From Nitrososphaerales archaeon (lineage in GTDB: Archaea; Thermoproteota; Nitrososphaeria; Nitrososphaerales; CADDZS01): a DNA stretch of 34,749 nt. Each line of letters starts with the position of its first letter. Position 1 is the first letter of the stretch. The stretch covers positions 1-34,749 of the forward strand of contig JASHNZ010000079.1 in the NCBI GenBank assembly GCA_030041355.1. The letters are read 5' to 3'. Position numbers and translations under genes: made by a program. Below, piece after piece: positions 1-7,281 of this stretch. Under the pieces are notes generated by a model. It was given only the letters and a program-made list of their open reading frames with translations. It searched no databases and was not told the DNA's origin.

Positions 1-10
1 ATAAAGTAGG

Positions 11-414
11 CTCAAAAATCAAACATGGCAATTTCGAATAGGCGTGTGTGGAAATGAGAGGGTCTGGGGTCCTTAATGAGCCCATTTGAAGCTAAGAGCA
101 TTAGGGCATATTACTAACAATGGCAATTTTCTAACCTGCGTATGTAGAACGACCCGATAGGGGGATTATATACGGTACAAGAAAATGAAGCTTCTCAGCT
201 GTCGCAACCGCATTTTACAAAAATCAAGGCCGAACAATACAAGAACCTGATGCGGTTTAATGAAGAGCTGGACAAGCTACATCAAAGACCCTTGGAGCGA
301 CCGGTCGGAACAAGGCAGGCAAGCAGCTTTAGGGCATATCTTGGCTTTAAAATCAAGCAATGGCAATTTGGAACCGGCATATGTAGTGCGAGTCGGGCAA
401 AGGAATTGTATACG
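11..414 (+). repeat. Three diverged copies of a dispersed repeat
   Basis: The core ATGGCAATTT occurs at 25-34, 120-129 and 360-369, each in a longer similar block. Copies 2 (about 98-174) and 3 (about 326-414) share TTAGGGCATAT upstream of the core, and TATGTAG plus TATACG downstream of it. Copy 3 has about 12 extra bases between the upstream block and the core. Copy 1 (about 11-59) matches copy 3 in the bases just before the core (AAAATCAA) and keeps a G-rich segment after it. In the frame giving NGN-(L/F) at the core, copy 3 is open, while copies 1 and 2 meet TAG stops. This looks like decayed copies of one unit; its nature is unknown. The pattern is seen directly, and the decay is inferred. 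Confidence 0.6.
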
Positions 415-436
415 TCTCAAAAACCGGCTCTATTAA
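260..436 (+). CDS. Possible small ORF of 58 residues over repeat copy 3
   Basis: An ATG at 260 opens a 58-residue frame ending at TAA 434-436. Its second half, with the segments AALGHILALK, NGNLEPAYVVRVGQ and RLKNRLY, falls on repeat copy 3 and reads like ordinary protein sequence. The same frame in copies 1 and 2 is broken by stops. An overlapping frame (250-465) is also open, so which frame, if any, is used is uncertain. I do not recognise a family. It may be the last intact remnant of a small repeated gene. Confidence 0.25.
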   Translation: MKSWTSYIKDPWSDRSEQGRQAALGHILALKSSNGNLEPAYVVRVGQRNCIRLKNRLY

Positions 437-440
437 TTCT

Positions 441-566
441 TCAAGGCGTTGAAATCCTTTGTTGATTTCCGGGCCTTGCTTTTTGTTTCGTGAATAGACC
501 AAATGCAATAAGACCTGCCCCTATGAGAAGACGCAAGACTCCACAAAAGACGAAAACCGCTCTCAT
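441..566 (-). CDS. Possible small single-TM membrane protein (41 aa)
   Basis: On the minus strand an ATG at 566 opens a 41-codon frame ending in TGA (443-441). The product starts MRAVFVFCGVLRLLIGAG, continues LIAFGLFTKQKARPG, and ends in a polar tail. That gives one hydrophobic helix (about residues 3-25) followed by basic residues, a positive-inside arrangement typical of small bitopic membrane proteins. It lies in an otherwise gene-free stretch and its end overlaps the opposite small ORF at 260-436. No family is recognised. Support is the composition only: a clean helix with a K/R flank is unlikely in random sequence but not decisive. Confidence 0.4.
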   Translation of the reverse strand: MRAVFVFCGVLRLLIGAGLIAFGLFTKQKARPGNQQRISTP

Positions 567-675
567 TGTCCAGAATCCTTGAACGATTCAGTGAATTTAG
601 GCTTTCTTACCTTTCAAGTTTGCTCTAGAAGTACGACACAATTATTCCGAGACGCCGTCCTTGAGCTCCGAACTA

Positions 676-1455
676 CTATTTCTTGAGGGCTTTCAAATAG
701 AATCTTGTACCCGTGGCTCTTACACTGCCTTTTGCCTCGATAGTCTCATGGAGTTTCTTAAGCGTCTGAAGGTAGCTCTCGATAGTAAAGCCAGGGATTT
801 GCCAAGGGGCGGACAGCAAAAAGCACGCAATCGCACAGATATCTTTGAACTCAGAATTTAGTTTCGCTTCTTTACTTTGGACAATTTCAAAGCCTGCACG
901 CTCTACTTGTTTCTCGCATTCGACAAGATTCCAGACTGGTGTGAGTATTTTCGCGCCCAAGAGCAAATTTAGCTCTGCTAGATTTTCGGTTCCTACTTGC
1001 TGCGTGAGAAAATAATGTCCCTTCTTCAAGACGCGATAAACCTCATTCGCAAGGAATGATTCATGGCGGTCAACGACTAGATCCAAAGACTCTGATCGGA
1101 ACGGTAGGGCTCCTCTTTGAATTGCAACATTGTTGTCATCGCAAAAAGAATTGACCACATCGACCTCTAGGGGTTTCAGTCTGCTTTTCGCAACATTCAA
1201 GTTTGGAGGATATCCTTCAGTGCAAAATGTCATTCTTGGTAAGGGAATGAGGGAAGAAAGAAATTCACCTCCGCCGGTCCCCAGATCAAGCAAAGAATTC
1301 GATCTTGAAGCTTCATCGATTATGACTTTTCTGAAATCCCAAGGCGGGTTTTCCTCAATCCAGCGGCCCTTTAAGGCTGAGAAATCCCAGCCCGACATTT
1401 TCCATGATCGGGCTTCAGAAATTAGCTGATTGAACGTCTCATCATCATGATTCAA
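676..1455 (-). CDS. Class I SAM-dependent methyltransferase
   Basis: The 259-residue protein carries the SAM-binding motif I LLDLGTGGGEFL at about residues 55-66. An acidic strand end (CTEGYPP) and a post-motif region with LDLVVDRHESFLANEVYRVL follow, as in small-molecule methyltransferases of the UbiE/Methyltransf_11 type. The C-terminal half is less typical and the substrate cannot be read from sequence. Its ATG overlaps the last 11 bases of the polX gene upstream on the same strand, so the two are almost certainly co-transcribed and perhaps translationally coupled. Being second in this pair does not itself indicate a DNA-repair role. Family call firm; substrate unknown. Confidence 0.85.
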   Translation of the reverse strand: MNHDDETFNQLISEARSWKMSGWDFSALKGRWIEENPPWDFRKVIIDEASRSNSLLDLGTGGGEFLSSLIPLPRMTFCTEGYPPNLNVAKSRLKPLEVDVVNSFCDDNNVAIQRGALPFRSESLDLVVDRHESFLANEVYRVLKKGHYFLTQQVGTENLAELNLLLGAKILTPVWNLVECEKQVERAGFEIVQSKEAKLNSEFKDICAIACFLLSAPWQIPGFTIESYLQTLKKLHETIEAKGSVRATGTRFYLKALKK

Positions 1456-3175
1456 GGAACTTTACGAGATCCCTGTAACTTTTCGTATTCAGAATATCCC
1501 TGCGCTCCGCCCAAGCCTTCCGCGCCTGATCCACCCCGCCTTTCATGTAAACGAGCTCCGATGACGTATGAGAATCGGTATCAATGGACAAGGTACATCC
1601 AGCTTTGATCGCATCGTACGCATTTTGATCATTAAGATCTAACCTGTTGGGGTAGGCGTCAATTTCCAGCACTGTTTCCGTCGCGAGAGACTTCTCAATC
1701 ATTTCATTCAAATTGAATCTATACCCTGATCGTTCCAAAATCAAGCGCCCCGACGGATGTGCGATGATGTCGACATTCTCGTTTTCAAATGCCGCAGTAA
1801 AGCGTTTCATAATCTTAGTAGCGTCGTCGTTGAATCCACTGTGAATAGATGCGAGAACGAGCTCAATCTCCTTTAGAACAGAATCCGGCATGTCGAGCTT
1901 TGCGTCTGCTTTGATGTTGACTTCGGCCCCGTGGATCACGTGAAAAGGAATTCCTTGCTTTTCGTACTCCTCGTTTAGCTTCTCGATTTCCTTCGCCTGC
2001 TGTTTGATGGCTGCCGCATCTAAGGCGTTTGCGATTTTCAGGCTTCCAACATGATCTGTGACAGCGATGTATTCGTATCCGAGTTTGCGTGCGGCTTCCG
2101 CCATATCCCTCACGCTTTCATTTCCATCGCTCCATATGGTGTGCATCTGAAGGTCCCCTAGGATGTCTTCTAGGTTAAGCAGCTTTGGAAGTTTGTGACT
2201 TGCCGCTGCTTGGATTTCACCCCTGTTTTCTCTCAGTTCAGGCTCGATATAGTCCATGTCGAGAGCTTTGTAGACCTCTTCCTCGCTTTTCCCTGCAACT
2301 AGAGTTTCATTGTCTTCCTTGAATAAGCCGTACTCGCTCAAGTGATATTTCATTTTGAGTGCTCTGGTTCTCAGCTCAATATTGTGCGCCTTCGAGCCTG
2401 TGAAATAAAGCAAGGCGGCGCCCCAAGATTGGCTTGGGATCACTCTTAAGTCGACTTGAAAGTTCTTTGCGAATTTGACGGAGGCCTTGTATTCGCCTGC
2501 GACTATAACTTCTCTTACTTCGTCTGTCTTTGTAAAATTTTGAACTACCTCACCGGGGTTGTCCGTCTCGACCAAGACGTCTAGATCTCCTACAGTCTCT
2601 TTCTTTCTTCTAAACGAGCCGGCAATTTCAAACCGGCTGATATTGCGTAATTTTCCAAGCTCAGCTCTCACTTTGTCCGCGATATGCTCGGCTTCCTCAA
2701 GGAGTACTCTATTGGACTGCAGCTTCGCGTTCTGGATATGCTCAAGAAGAAGCTTAGGATCCTTAACTCCCAAACCCCTAAAGTCAGCAAGGCGGCCTCC
2801 TTTAATTGCGCTCTCCAGATCGTCCAGATTCCTTATCTTGAGTTCTCGGTATAGCGCCTTGACCGTTTTCGGACCGATCCCTTCGACTTTTGTAAGAGAG
2901 GTTACGTCCACTGCATTCCTTTGTTTCATTTTTTCAAGGGTCTGCAACTTTCCAGTACTCAGAATCTCGACTACTTTCTTCTCGATGCCTTCGCCGATGC
3001 CCGGGATTTCTCTTAGAGCCCCTTTTTGGGAAATGTCTTCGATGTCTTCCTCTAGCGAACTAATCGTTTGAGCAGCGCGTCTGTAAGCTCGTGCTCTGTA
3101 CGGTTGATCATCCTCCATCTCTGAATAATCAGCCAATTCATAGAGAACGGAGGCAACGAGAGAATTCTTTGACAA
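1445..3175 (-). CDS. polX: DNA polymerase X with C-terminal PHP domain
   Basis: This 576-residue protein matches the bacterial/archaeal PolX layout, which repairs gapped DNA. An N-terminal 8-kDa-like helical domain comes first, then helix-hairpin-helix motifs (IPGIGEGIEKK near 57-67; VEGIGPKTVKAL near 97-108). The polymerase palm has the family-X signature GSFRRKKETVGDLDV at 186-200, giving metal aspartates D197 and D199 and the third at D242 (QVDLRV). The PHP phosphoesterase domain starts near residue 335 (DLQMHTIWSDG, with H345 and D350) and retains later metal-ligand motifs such as TDHVG, GAEVNI, HPSGR and DTDSH. It should therefore have polymerase plus 3'-phosphoesterase/exonuclease activity, as known for Bacillus PolX. 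Length is normal. First gene of a two-gene operon with the methyltransferase. Confidence 0.96.
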   Translation of the reverse strand: MSKNSLVASVLYELADYSEMEDDQPYRARAYRRAAQTISSLEEDIEDISQKGALREIPGIGEGIEKKVVEILSTGKLQTLEKMKQRNAVDVTSLTKVEGIGPKTVKALYRELKIRNLDDLESAIKGGRLADFRGLGVKDPKLLLEHIQNAKLQSNRVLLEEAEHIADKVRAELGKLRNISRFEIAGSFRRKKETVGDLDVLVETDNPGEVVQNFTKTDEVREVIVAGEYKASVKFAKNFQVDLRVIPSQSWGAALLYFTGSKAHNIELRTRALKMKYHLSEYGLFKEDNETLVAGKSEEEVYKALDMDYIEPELRENRGEIQAAASHKLPKLLNLEDILGDLQMHTIWSDGNESVRDMAEAARKLGYEYIAVTDHVGSLKIANALDAAAIKQQAKEIEKLNEEYEKQGIPFHVIHGAEVNIKADAKLDMPDSVLKEIELVLASIHSGFNDDATKIMKRFTAAFENENVDIIAHPSGRLILERSGYRFNLNEMIEKSLATETVLEIDAYPNRLDLNDQNAYDAIKAGCTLSIDTDSHTSSELVYMKGGVDQARKAWAERRDILNTKSYRDLVKFLES

Positions 3176-3277
3176 GCTAAGCTACTCCATTCCGAGACCA
3201 GAACGGCCGAACCGACTCCGCCGATCCCGACTAGAAGCGCGCCTGGAATTTAATATTGCGCTTATCTAACACTCGAA

Positions 3278-3796
3278 TTACTGAAGGCCGGCGGCGCCTG
3301 ATCCTCGAATTGAGTACTGGCTCGATGGCGCTTGAGGGAGTTTGGCATGCTCCACAAGTTTCCTCGCCAAGAGCTTGAAGATCTCGTTCGTGCCCACGTC
3401 AATCAGGTTTATTCGGATTTCATGGCCTCGCATAAAAATTTCAGCTTCGAAGTTCTTCTTTAGAGCGAATAACACTGTGTTGTAATGAATTATGCCTTTC
3501 AATTTCTCTTCGATTATGACCTCGCTTTCATCGGGAAAAGGACTAATCAGAAATGCGACCCCTTCGGCCCAGCTTATTGTCGGAATGGCTGTTCCTCCCT
3601 GCTGGACAGATTGAGTGGCAACTAGTTTCGCTAGGTCTTCAAATTTGTATTCAAGGAGTTCGTGTATGATTAGTTTCTTCCAAGGTTCTACTATGATCTC
3701 GAGCTCTTGCTCTTTCTGTTGTTCTTGAGAAGCATCCTGAGCAAGTTCAGTTCTTTGCAGCTCATCGTCGTAGTTTGTTTGTTGGTATTGTTCCAT
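3278..3796 (-). CDS. Conserved-looking hypothetical protein with Q/E-rich N-terminus
   Basis: I do not recognise this 172-residue protein. Residues 1-35 are low in complexity and rich in Gln, Glu and Asp, so probably disordered. From about residue 36 there is a folded-looking alternation of helices and strands (PWKKLIIHELLEYKFEDL, then strands around AEGVAFLIS, VLFALKKNFEAEIFM and IRINLIDV) and a final helix FKLLARKLVEHAK. No TM segment, signal or cysteine cluster is visible. It starts with ATG; an AT-rich element (CTACTTAAGTTAGC on the minus strand, near 3831) lies about 35 bases upstream and could be its TATA box. Flanking genes (polX and an SDR) are separated by 100 bases or more, so it is probably transcribed alone. 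Confidence 0.75.
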   Translation of the reverse strand: MEQYQQTNYDDELQRTELAQDASQEQQKEQELEIIVEPWKKLIIHELLEYKFEDLAKLVATQSVQQGGTAIPTISWAEGVAFLISPFPDESEVIIEEKLKGIIHYNTVLFALKKNFEAEIFMRGHEIRINLIDVGTNEIFKLLARKLVEHAKLPQAPSSQYSIRGSGAAGLQ

Positions 3797-3986
3797 AATT
3801 CTGATACTGACCTGTCTTCCCTTCAGCTAACTTAAGTAGCTACTTGTAGCGAATTTTCGCTTTTATGCCTTGTTTCGGAATTCTTCTCAAATAGAACCGC
3901 ATGGTTTCTAATCTATTCAGGAGTTGGCCTCGGGGCTAATGAGAAATGTGGAGAATAGTTCCCTTAGCATCTCAGAATATTTGATG

Positions 3987-4751
3987 TTAGGCCCCAGGCA
4001 TACTAAACCCGCCGTCTGCGATTACAATGTTTCCCGTCATTTGTATGGAATCATCTGAAGCCAAGAATAGTACTAGAGGCACTATGTCATCCGGCTTGCC
4101 AATTCGTTTGAGCGCAGTGTGATCAACGATCCATTTCCTTCTCTGGGGCGTCCAATCCTTTCTCGTGGTTGTTGCTTCCGTATCCATATACCCGGGGCAA
4201 GCAGCGTTTACTCTGACCCAAGGAGCGAAGGCTAACGCGTATGACTTGGTCAATCCAATAACGCCATACTTTGAGGCCGCGTACTGAGGAGCCCGAGGAC
4301 TGCCTGTTACTATTACGTTAGAAGCAATGTTCACAATTGTTCCACTTTTCCTCTCGAACATTCTCTTGCCGATCTCATGAATCATAAAGAGCGTACCCTT
4401 GACATCGACTGCGAGAGTCTGATCTATGGCTTCTTCGGTAATTTCTCTCCAAGACATTTGCTTGCTGGAGACCTCCCCCGAGTTGTTCACCAGTAGATCC
4501 AGAGGTCCAAAATTCTTCCATATTTCCTCTGTCATAGTCTTGACCTCATCCCATTTTGTAATGTCGACTTTGGCAGTGATCGATTTCCTTCCCATTCCTT
4601 TGATTTCGTCAGAGATTTTCTGGGCACCTTCCTTTGATTTGTTATAGGCAACAACCACATTCGCTCCTTCTTTAGCGAGTGCAATCGATATGAGACTCCC
4701 AAAACCTCTGCCTGCTCCGGTAACCAGTGCATTTACACTTTCAAAACGCAT
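3987..4751 (-). CDS. Short-chain dehydrogenase/reductase (SDR family)
   Basis: Classical SDR fold: the Rossmann motif is VTGAGRGFGS just after the start, NNSG lies in the fourth strand, and the catalytic Tyr-x-x-x-Lys is YAASK (in APQYAASKYGVIGL), with the preceding Ser in NIASN. The adenine-binding region (VDITKWDEV) and the C-terminal GxxxxxDGG-like ending (GNIVIADGGFSMPGA) are present. It resembles 3-oxoacyl-ACP reductase or glucose dehydrogenase-type SDRs, but the substrate cannot be assigned. I chose ATG 4751 (254 aa). A TTG 29 codons upstream is open, but that extension (rich in K, E and Q) is not part of the fold. On the minus strand, TATA-like stretches lie near 4841-4850 and 4883-4892. 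Confidence 0.9.
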   Translation of the reverse strand: MRFESVNALVTGAGRGFGSLISIALAKEGANVVVAYNKSKEGAQKISDEIKGMGRKSITAKVDITKWDEVKTMTEEIWKNFGPLDLLVNNSGEVSSKQMSWREITEEAIDQTLAVDVKGTLFMIHEIGKRMFERKSGTIVNIASNVIVTGSPRAPQYAASKYGVIGLTKSYALAFAPWVRVNAACPGYMDTEATTTRKDWTPQRRKWIVDHTALKRIGKPDDIVPLVLFLASDDSIQMTGNIVIADGGFSMPGA

Positions 4752-4958
4752 CCCCTGCGCATGTTTGCGGGGCTTTGCTTCGATTTCCGTGTCGACTTTT
4801 TGCTCCCCAGCTAGAGTTCCCCAGCTCAAATTTACCAATATACCCCTGATCTCAGTAAAGACAGGTCTGGGAAATTGATTTTCTTATTTAAGGATGGTAG
4901 GGATAGTTCATCATCTCCTGACAAAACTTGAGAAAACAGCTTCAAAAATCCATTAATA

Positions 4959-5705
4959 TTGAGCGATGAAGAAAAAGTATTGGCACCTAGTTTGCAAAAG
5001 AGCCCTCAGAAGTACTTCTTTCCCTACGAATTTCTTGAAGCAAATTGGAGGCTGTGGAGCTTCATCGTGATCCTCGCGGTCGGCCAAGTTGCGCTGATTC
5101 TATATCCTGTGGCTGAAGTAAAGGGCCTTCTTGATCCCTTTTACAGCCCGACTGTCCTCATAGTTCCGATTCCAGGGTTATTCCGTCTCACCTGTTATGC
5201 CTACAGGAAAGATTACCATCGCCATCTGTTTCATCATCCACTAGGCTGCGACAATCCAGAAAGAGACGAGAAGCATAGTCAGAGGTATACTGGAGAGAGG
5301 AACGCCATTTTTCAGTTTGAGAATCTGCACAGATACTTTCTGTTCGCGGGCATTGCCCTTTTGCCTTTCTTCTACTACGATTTTTATTTCTCGCTAATTA
5401 ACTACAGCCATGGCAGCTTGATTTTAACTCTGGGAAGTCTTGTAATTCTAGCAAATGCCCTCACATTGACATCATGGACGCTATCGTGCCATGCTTTCAG
5501 GCATCTTGTCGGAGGAAACATTGATTGCTATTCCTGTGTGCGTGCAGGCAAGGCAAGAAAGAAGATCTTCGATGTTCAAAGCTGGTGGAACTCACATCAT
5601 GAAGCCTTAGCTTGGATTAGCCTTTTGTCTATCATATTCGCTGATCTCTATATTCGAGCGGTAGCTGCAGGAATTCCAATAGACCCTGTATTGATTCATC
5701 TTTAG
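4959..5705 (+). CDS. Succinate-dehydrogenase-like cytochrome b membrane protein
   Basis: The 248-residue integral membrane protein has five to six hydrophobic segments (about 35-53, 60-76, 128-150, 155-178, 215-238). Several conserved-looking His/Cys motifs lie near helix ends: FRLTCYAYRKDYHRHLFHH, ENLHRYFLFAG, SCHAFRHLVGG and a final WNSHHEALAW. This pattern matches, from memory, the membrane protein often encoded beside succinate dehydrogenase flavoprotein genes in Actinobacteria and some archaea, thought to bind heme b and carry electrons to or from quinone. No SDH A/B subunit lies in this window, so its partner is elsewhere or different. The start is TTG at 4959, the only early start giving a short N-terminus. 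The gene is divergent from the SDR. Confidence 0.65.
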   Translation: MSDEEKVLAPSLQKSPQKYFFPYEFLEANWRLWSFIVILAVGQVALILYPVAEVKGLLDPFYSPTVLIVPIPGLFRLTCYAYRKDYHRHLFHHPLGCDNPERDEKHSQRYTGERNAIFQFENLHRYFLFAGIALLPFFYYDFYFSLINYSHGSLILTLGSLVILANALTLTSWTLSCHAFRHLVGGNIDCYSCVRAGKARKKIFDVQSWWNSHHEALAWISLLSIIFADLYIRAVAAGIPIDPVLIHL

Positions 5706-5719
5706 CTGAAAGTGAGATC

Positions 5720-5899
5720 TTGCAAAAGGAAAAGAGATTGCATTTCCCTCAGATTTTGAGGTATCCGTTCTTCCTCTTGGGACTGGTCATCATTATTGCT
5801 GGAGGAGTAGGAGCGATAAAGATGAGCCAACCACTCCTTGGAGAAATTGTAGCAATAGTGGGCTTTGTGTTTCTCATTGCCGCGGTCGTGTTCCGATAA
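5720..5899 (+). CDS. Small two-TM membrane protein (59 aa)
   Basis: A TTG at 5720 opens a 59-codon frame ending in TAA 5897-5899. The product has a short basic N-terminus (MQKEKRLHF) and a first hydrophobic helix RYPFFLLGLVIIIAGG. A turn with KMSQPLLGE follows, then a second helix IVAIVGFVFLIAAVVFR. This hairpin layout with a final Arg is typical of small archaeal and bacterial membrane proteins. It starts 15 bases after the cytochrome-like gene on the same strand, so the two are likely co-transcribed and it may be an accessory subunit or stabiliser of that complex (inference). The length is below common annotation cut-offs. No family name is assigned. Confidence 0.6.
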   Translation: MQKEKRLHFPQILRYPFFLLGLVIIIAGGVGAIKMSQPLLGEIVAIVGFVFLIAAVVFR

Positions 5900-5978
5900 C
5901 TTGCGATAGCTGATTCAAACACTGAGTCAGTACTTCTTTTAGCAATCCAAGACCTAAGCAATTCAACTGTGGGGTTTA

Positions 5979-6463
5979 ATGTACGTTCGAGGTTGTGATT
6001 TTCCCGAGGCTGTCTATCTTGACATTGAAAACGATGTCTGGCTGAAACCGGTTTCCGAAAGCCAGCTAATGCTCGGCATAACGTCGATTCTATCTTTTAT
6101 CGCGGGAAGAATTCAGACTTTAAAACCTAGAAGAGAGTTGCCGGCTGTCAAAATCGGCCAAAGTGTGGCAACTATAGAGTCAGGAAAGTACTTTGGCGCT
6201 ATCCGGAGTCGATTGATGCCAAGCTTCTTGAGTTCAATCCTGAGTTATCGCAGAACTCACGTTTGATCAATGACTCCCCTTACAACGATGGATGGATCGC
6301 GAAACTCGAAGTCCCTAAAGAAGTGCGCTCCTCTTTTTCAAACTCGACTCTTTTTGCAGAAAAAGAGATAGTACGTTGGTCTGACCAGGCAGGAAAGAAG
6401 TTAATTGAAACCAAAAACGAGGGTAATCTTTACCATTTCCCCGTTCAGAAAAAGCGTGGCTGA
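5979..6463 (+). pseudogene. Frameshifted GcvH/LbpA-like lipoyl carrier protein
   Basis: Two overlapping frames together make one H-protein-like lipoyl domain. The first frame (from ATG 5979) covers YVRGCDFPEAVYLDIE and VWLKPVSESQLMLGITSI and reaches VATIESGKYFGAIRS, where the Lys of ESGK sits at the lipoylation position. At about 6210 the frame must shift: reading one extra base there gives SPIDAKLLEFNPEL, then LINDSPYNDGWIAKLEV and the C-terminal helix, ending at TGA 6463. The GC-FPE opening and the ESGK-(Y/W) site resemble the LbpA-type lipoate-binding proteins of sulfur-oxidising Hdr-like systems more than canonical glycine-cleavage GcvH. No gcvT/gcvP or sHdr genes are nearby. One missing base (probably a C in AGTCGATT) explains everything: either a recent mutation or an assembly error. 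Confidence 0.75.
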
Positions 6464-6540
6464 CGTATCGAGCCCTCGCATTGACATAAAAATACCATAC
6501 TTTCGGACAAAGGCAGCGGCTCTCCGTTAGGCGAACAGAA

Positions 6541-6966
6541 ATGTCAGCTATTGCTCAGGACAAACAGATTCTTTTTGTGTGCATTGAAAATGCCGGCCGA
6601 AGCCAGATGGCCGAAGGATTCGCGAAAAGTATAGGTCTTAATGCTTCCAGCGCTGGCACGAACCCGCTGCCTAATGTTTACCCAACGGTGATTGGAGTAA
6701 TGCGTGAACGAGGTTTGGATATCTCAAAGAACAGGCCCACCATACTCACTCCGGAGATGCTCGATCGAGCTCAGCTCGTGGTCACAATGGGTTGCTCCCT
6801 TGAGCAGCTTTGTCCTCGGCCCATGCTGGCCAAGTTTCAGAAAAAAGTCGTGGATTGGGATCTTGAAGATCCCAAAAACAAATCAATTTCCGAAGTTCGG
6901 AAAATACGGGATGAAATTGAAAACAGAGTGAAGCAACTAGCCACAAACATAGCTGCTTTGCCCTAA
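6541..6966 (+). CDS. Arsenate reductase / low-molecular-weight phosphatase-like protein
   Basis: This 141-residue protein has the LMW-PTP active-site loop FVCIENAGRSQMAEGF: nucleophile C14, then R20 and S21. The general-acid region is DWDLEDP (D110-P111). Two further cysteines in TMGCSLEQLCP (C85 and C91) match the positions of the resolving pair of thioredoxin-linked ArsC enzymes, which reduce arsenate through a Cys triad. That favours arsenate reductase over a protein tyrosine phosphatase. IEN replaces the more usual V/I-H-N in the loop. No ArsR, ArsB or ACR3 gene is nearby, so its regulation and role in resistance are uncertain. It is a stand-alone gene on the plus strand starting with ATG. 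Confidence 0.85.
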   Translation: MSAIAQDKQILFVCIENAGRSQMAEGFAKSIGLNASSAGTNPLPNVYPTVIGVMRERGLDISKNRPTILTPEMLDRAQLVVTMGCSLEQLCPRPMLAKFQKKVVDWDLEDPKNKSISEVRKIRDEIENRVKQLATNIAALP

Positions 6967-7263
6967 TTTGTTTCTCAGCTCAAATTAGATGGCGATGTCG
7001 AGTCCTGCAAGTATTAATGGAACCACTTCGAGTCAAGTTGCCTCTCAATAAACAACTTCCATGAATGACTACGCGACGAATATCGATGGAGCGGCAAAAT
7101 GCAATTATCGCGGACATCTGTGCTGCTGACGGTAACATCCCGGTATAATATGCAGACAATCACTCATGAGTGCGGCTCTTTCTGTTTCGCTCTATTTGGG
7201 AAGCCTTCCTTACATTGAGACGATCCTAGTGCCGTTTCTCAACGCGTTACCGCTTCCTTCAAT
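6967..7263. other. Intergenic stretch without a supported gene
   Basis: About 300 bases between the ArsC-like gene and VKOR. Only very short frames open (20 and 26 codons from 6989-7080). A hydrophobic frame from ATG 7166 runs on into VKOR in another frame and loses its protein-like character there. The one clear element is TATAATA at 7144-7150, a possible promoter. Confidence 0.5.
7144..7150 (+). promoter_or_regulatory. Possible TATA box upstream of VKOR
   Basis: The sequence CGGTATAATATG contains TATAATA at 7144-7150 in otherwise mixed sequence. With the usual archaeal spacing of about 25 bases, transcription would start near 7172, leaving a leader of about 100 bases before VKOR. Position and composition are the only evidence. 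Confidence 0.3.
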
Positions 7264-7281
7264 TTGCATTATTTGGACAAG

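Noticed and set aside
5749..5961. Minus-strand frame of 70 codons opposite the two-TM gene
   Set aside because: Ser/Thr/Ile-rich antisense shadow of a convincing membrane protein on the plus strand.
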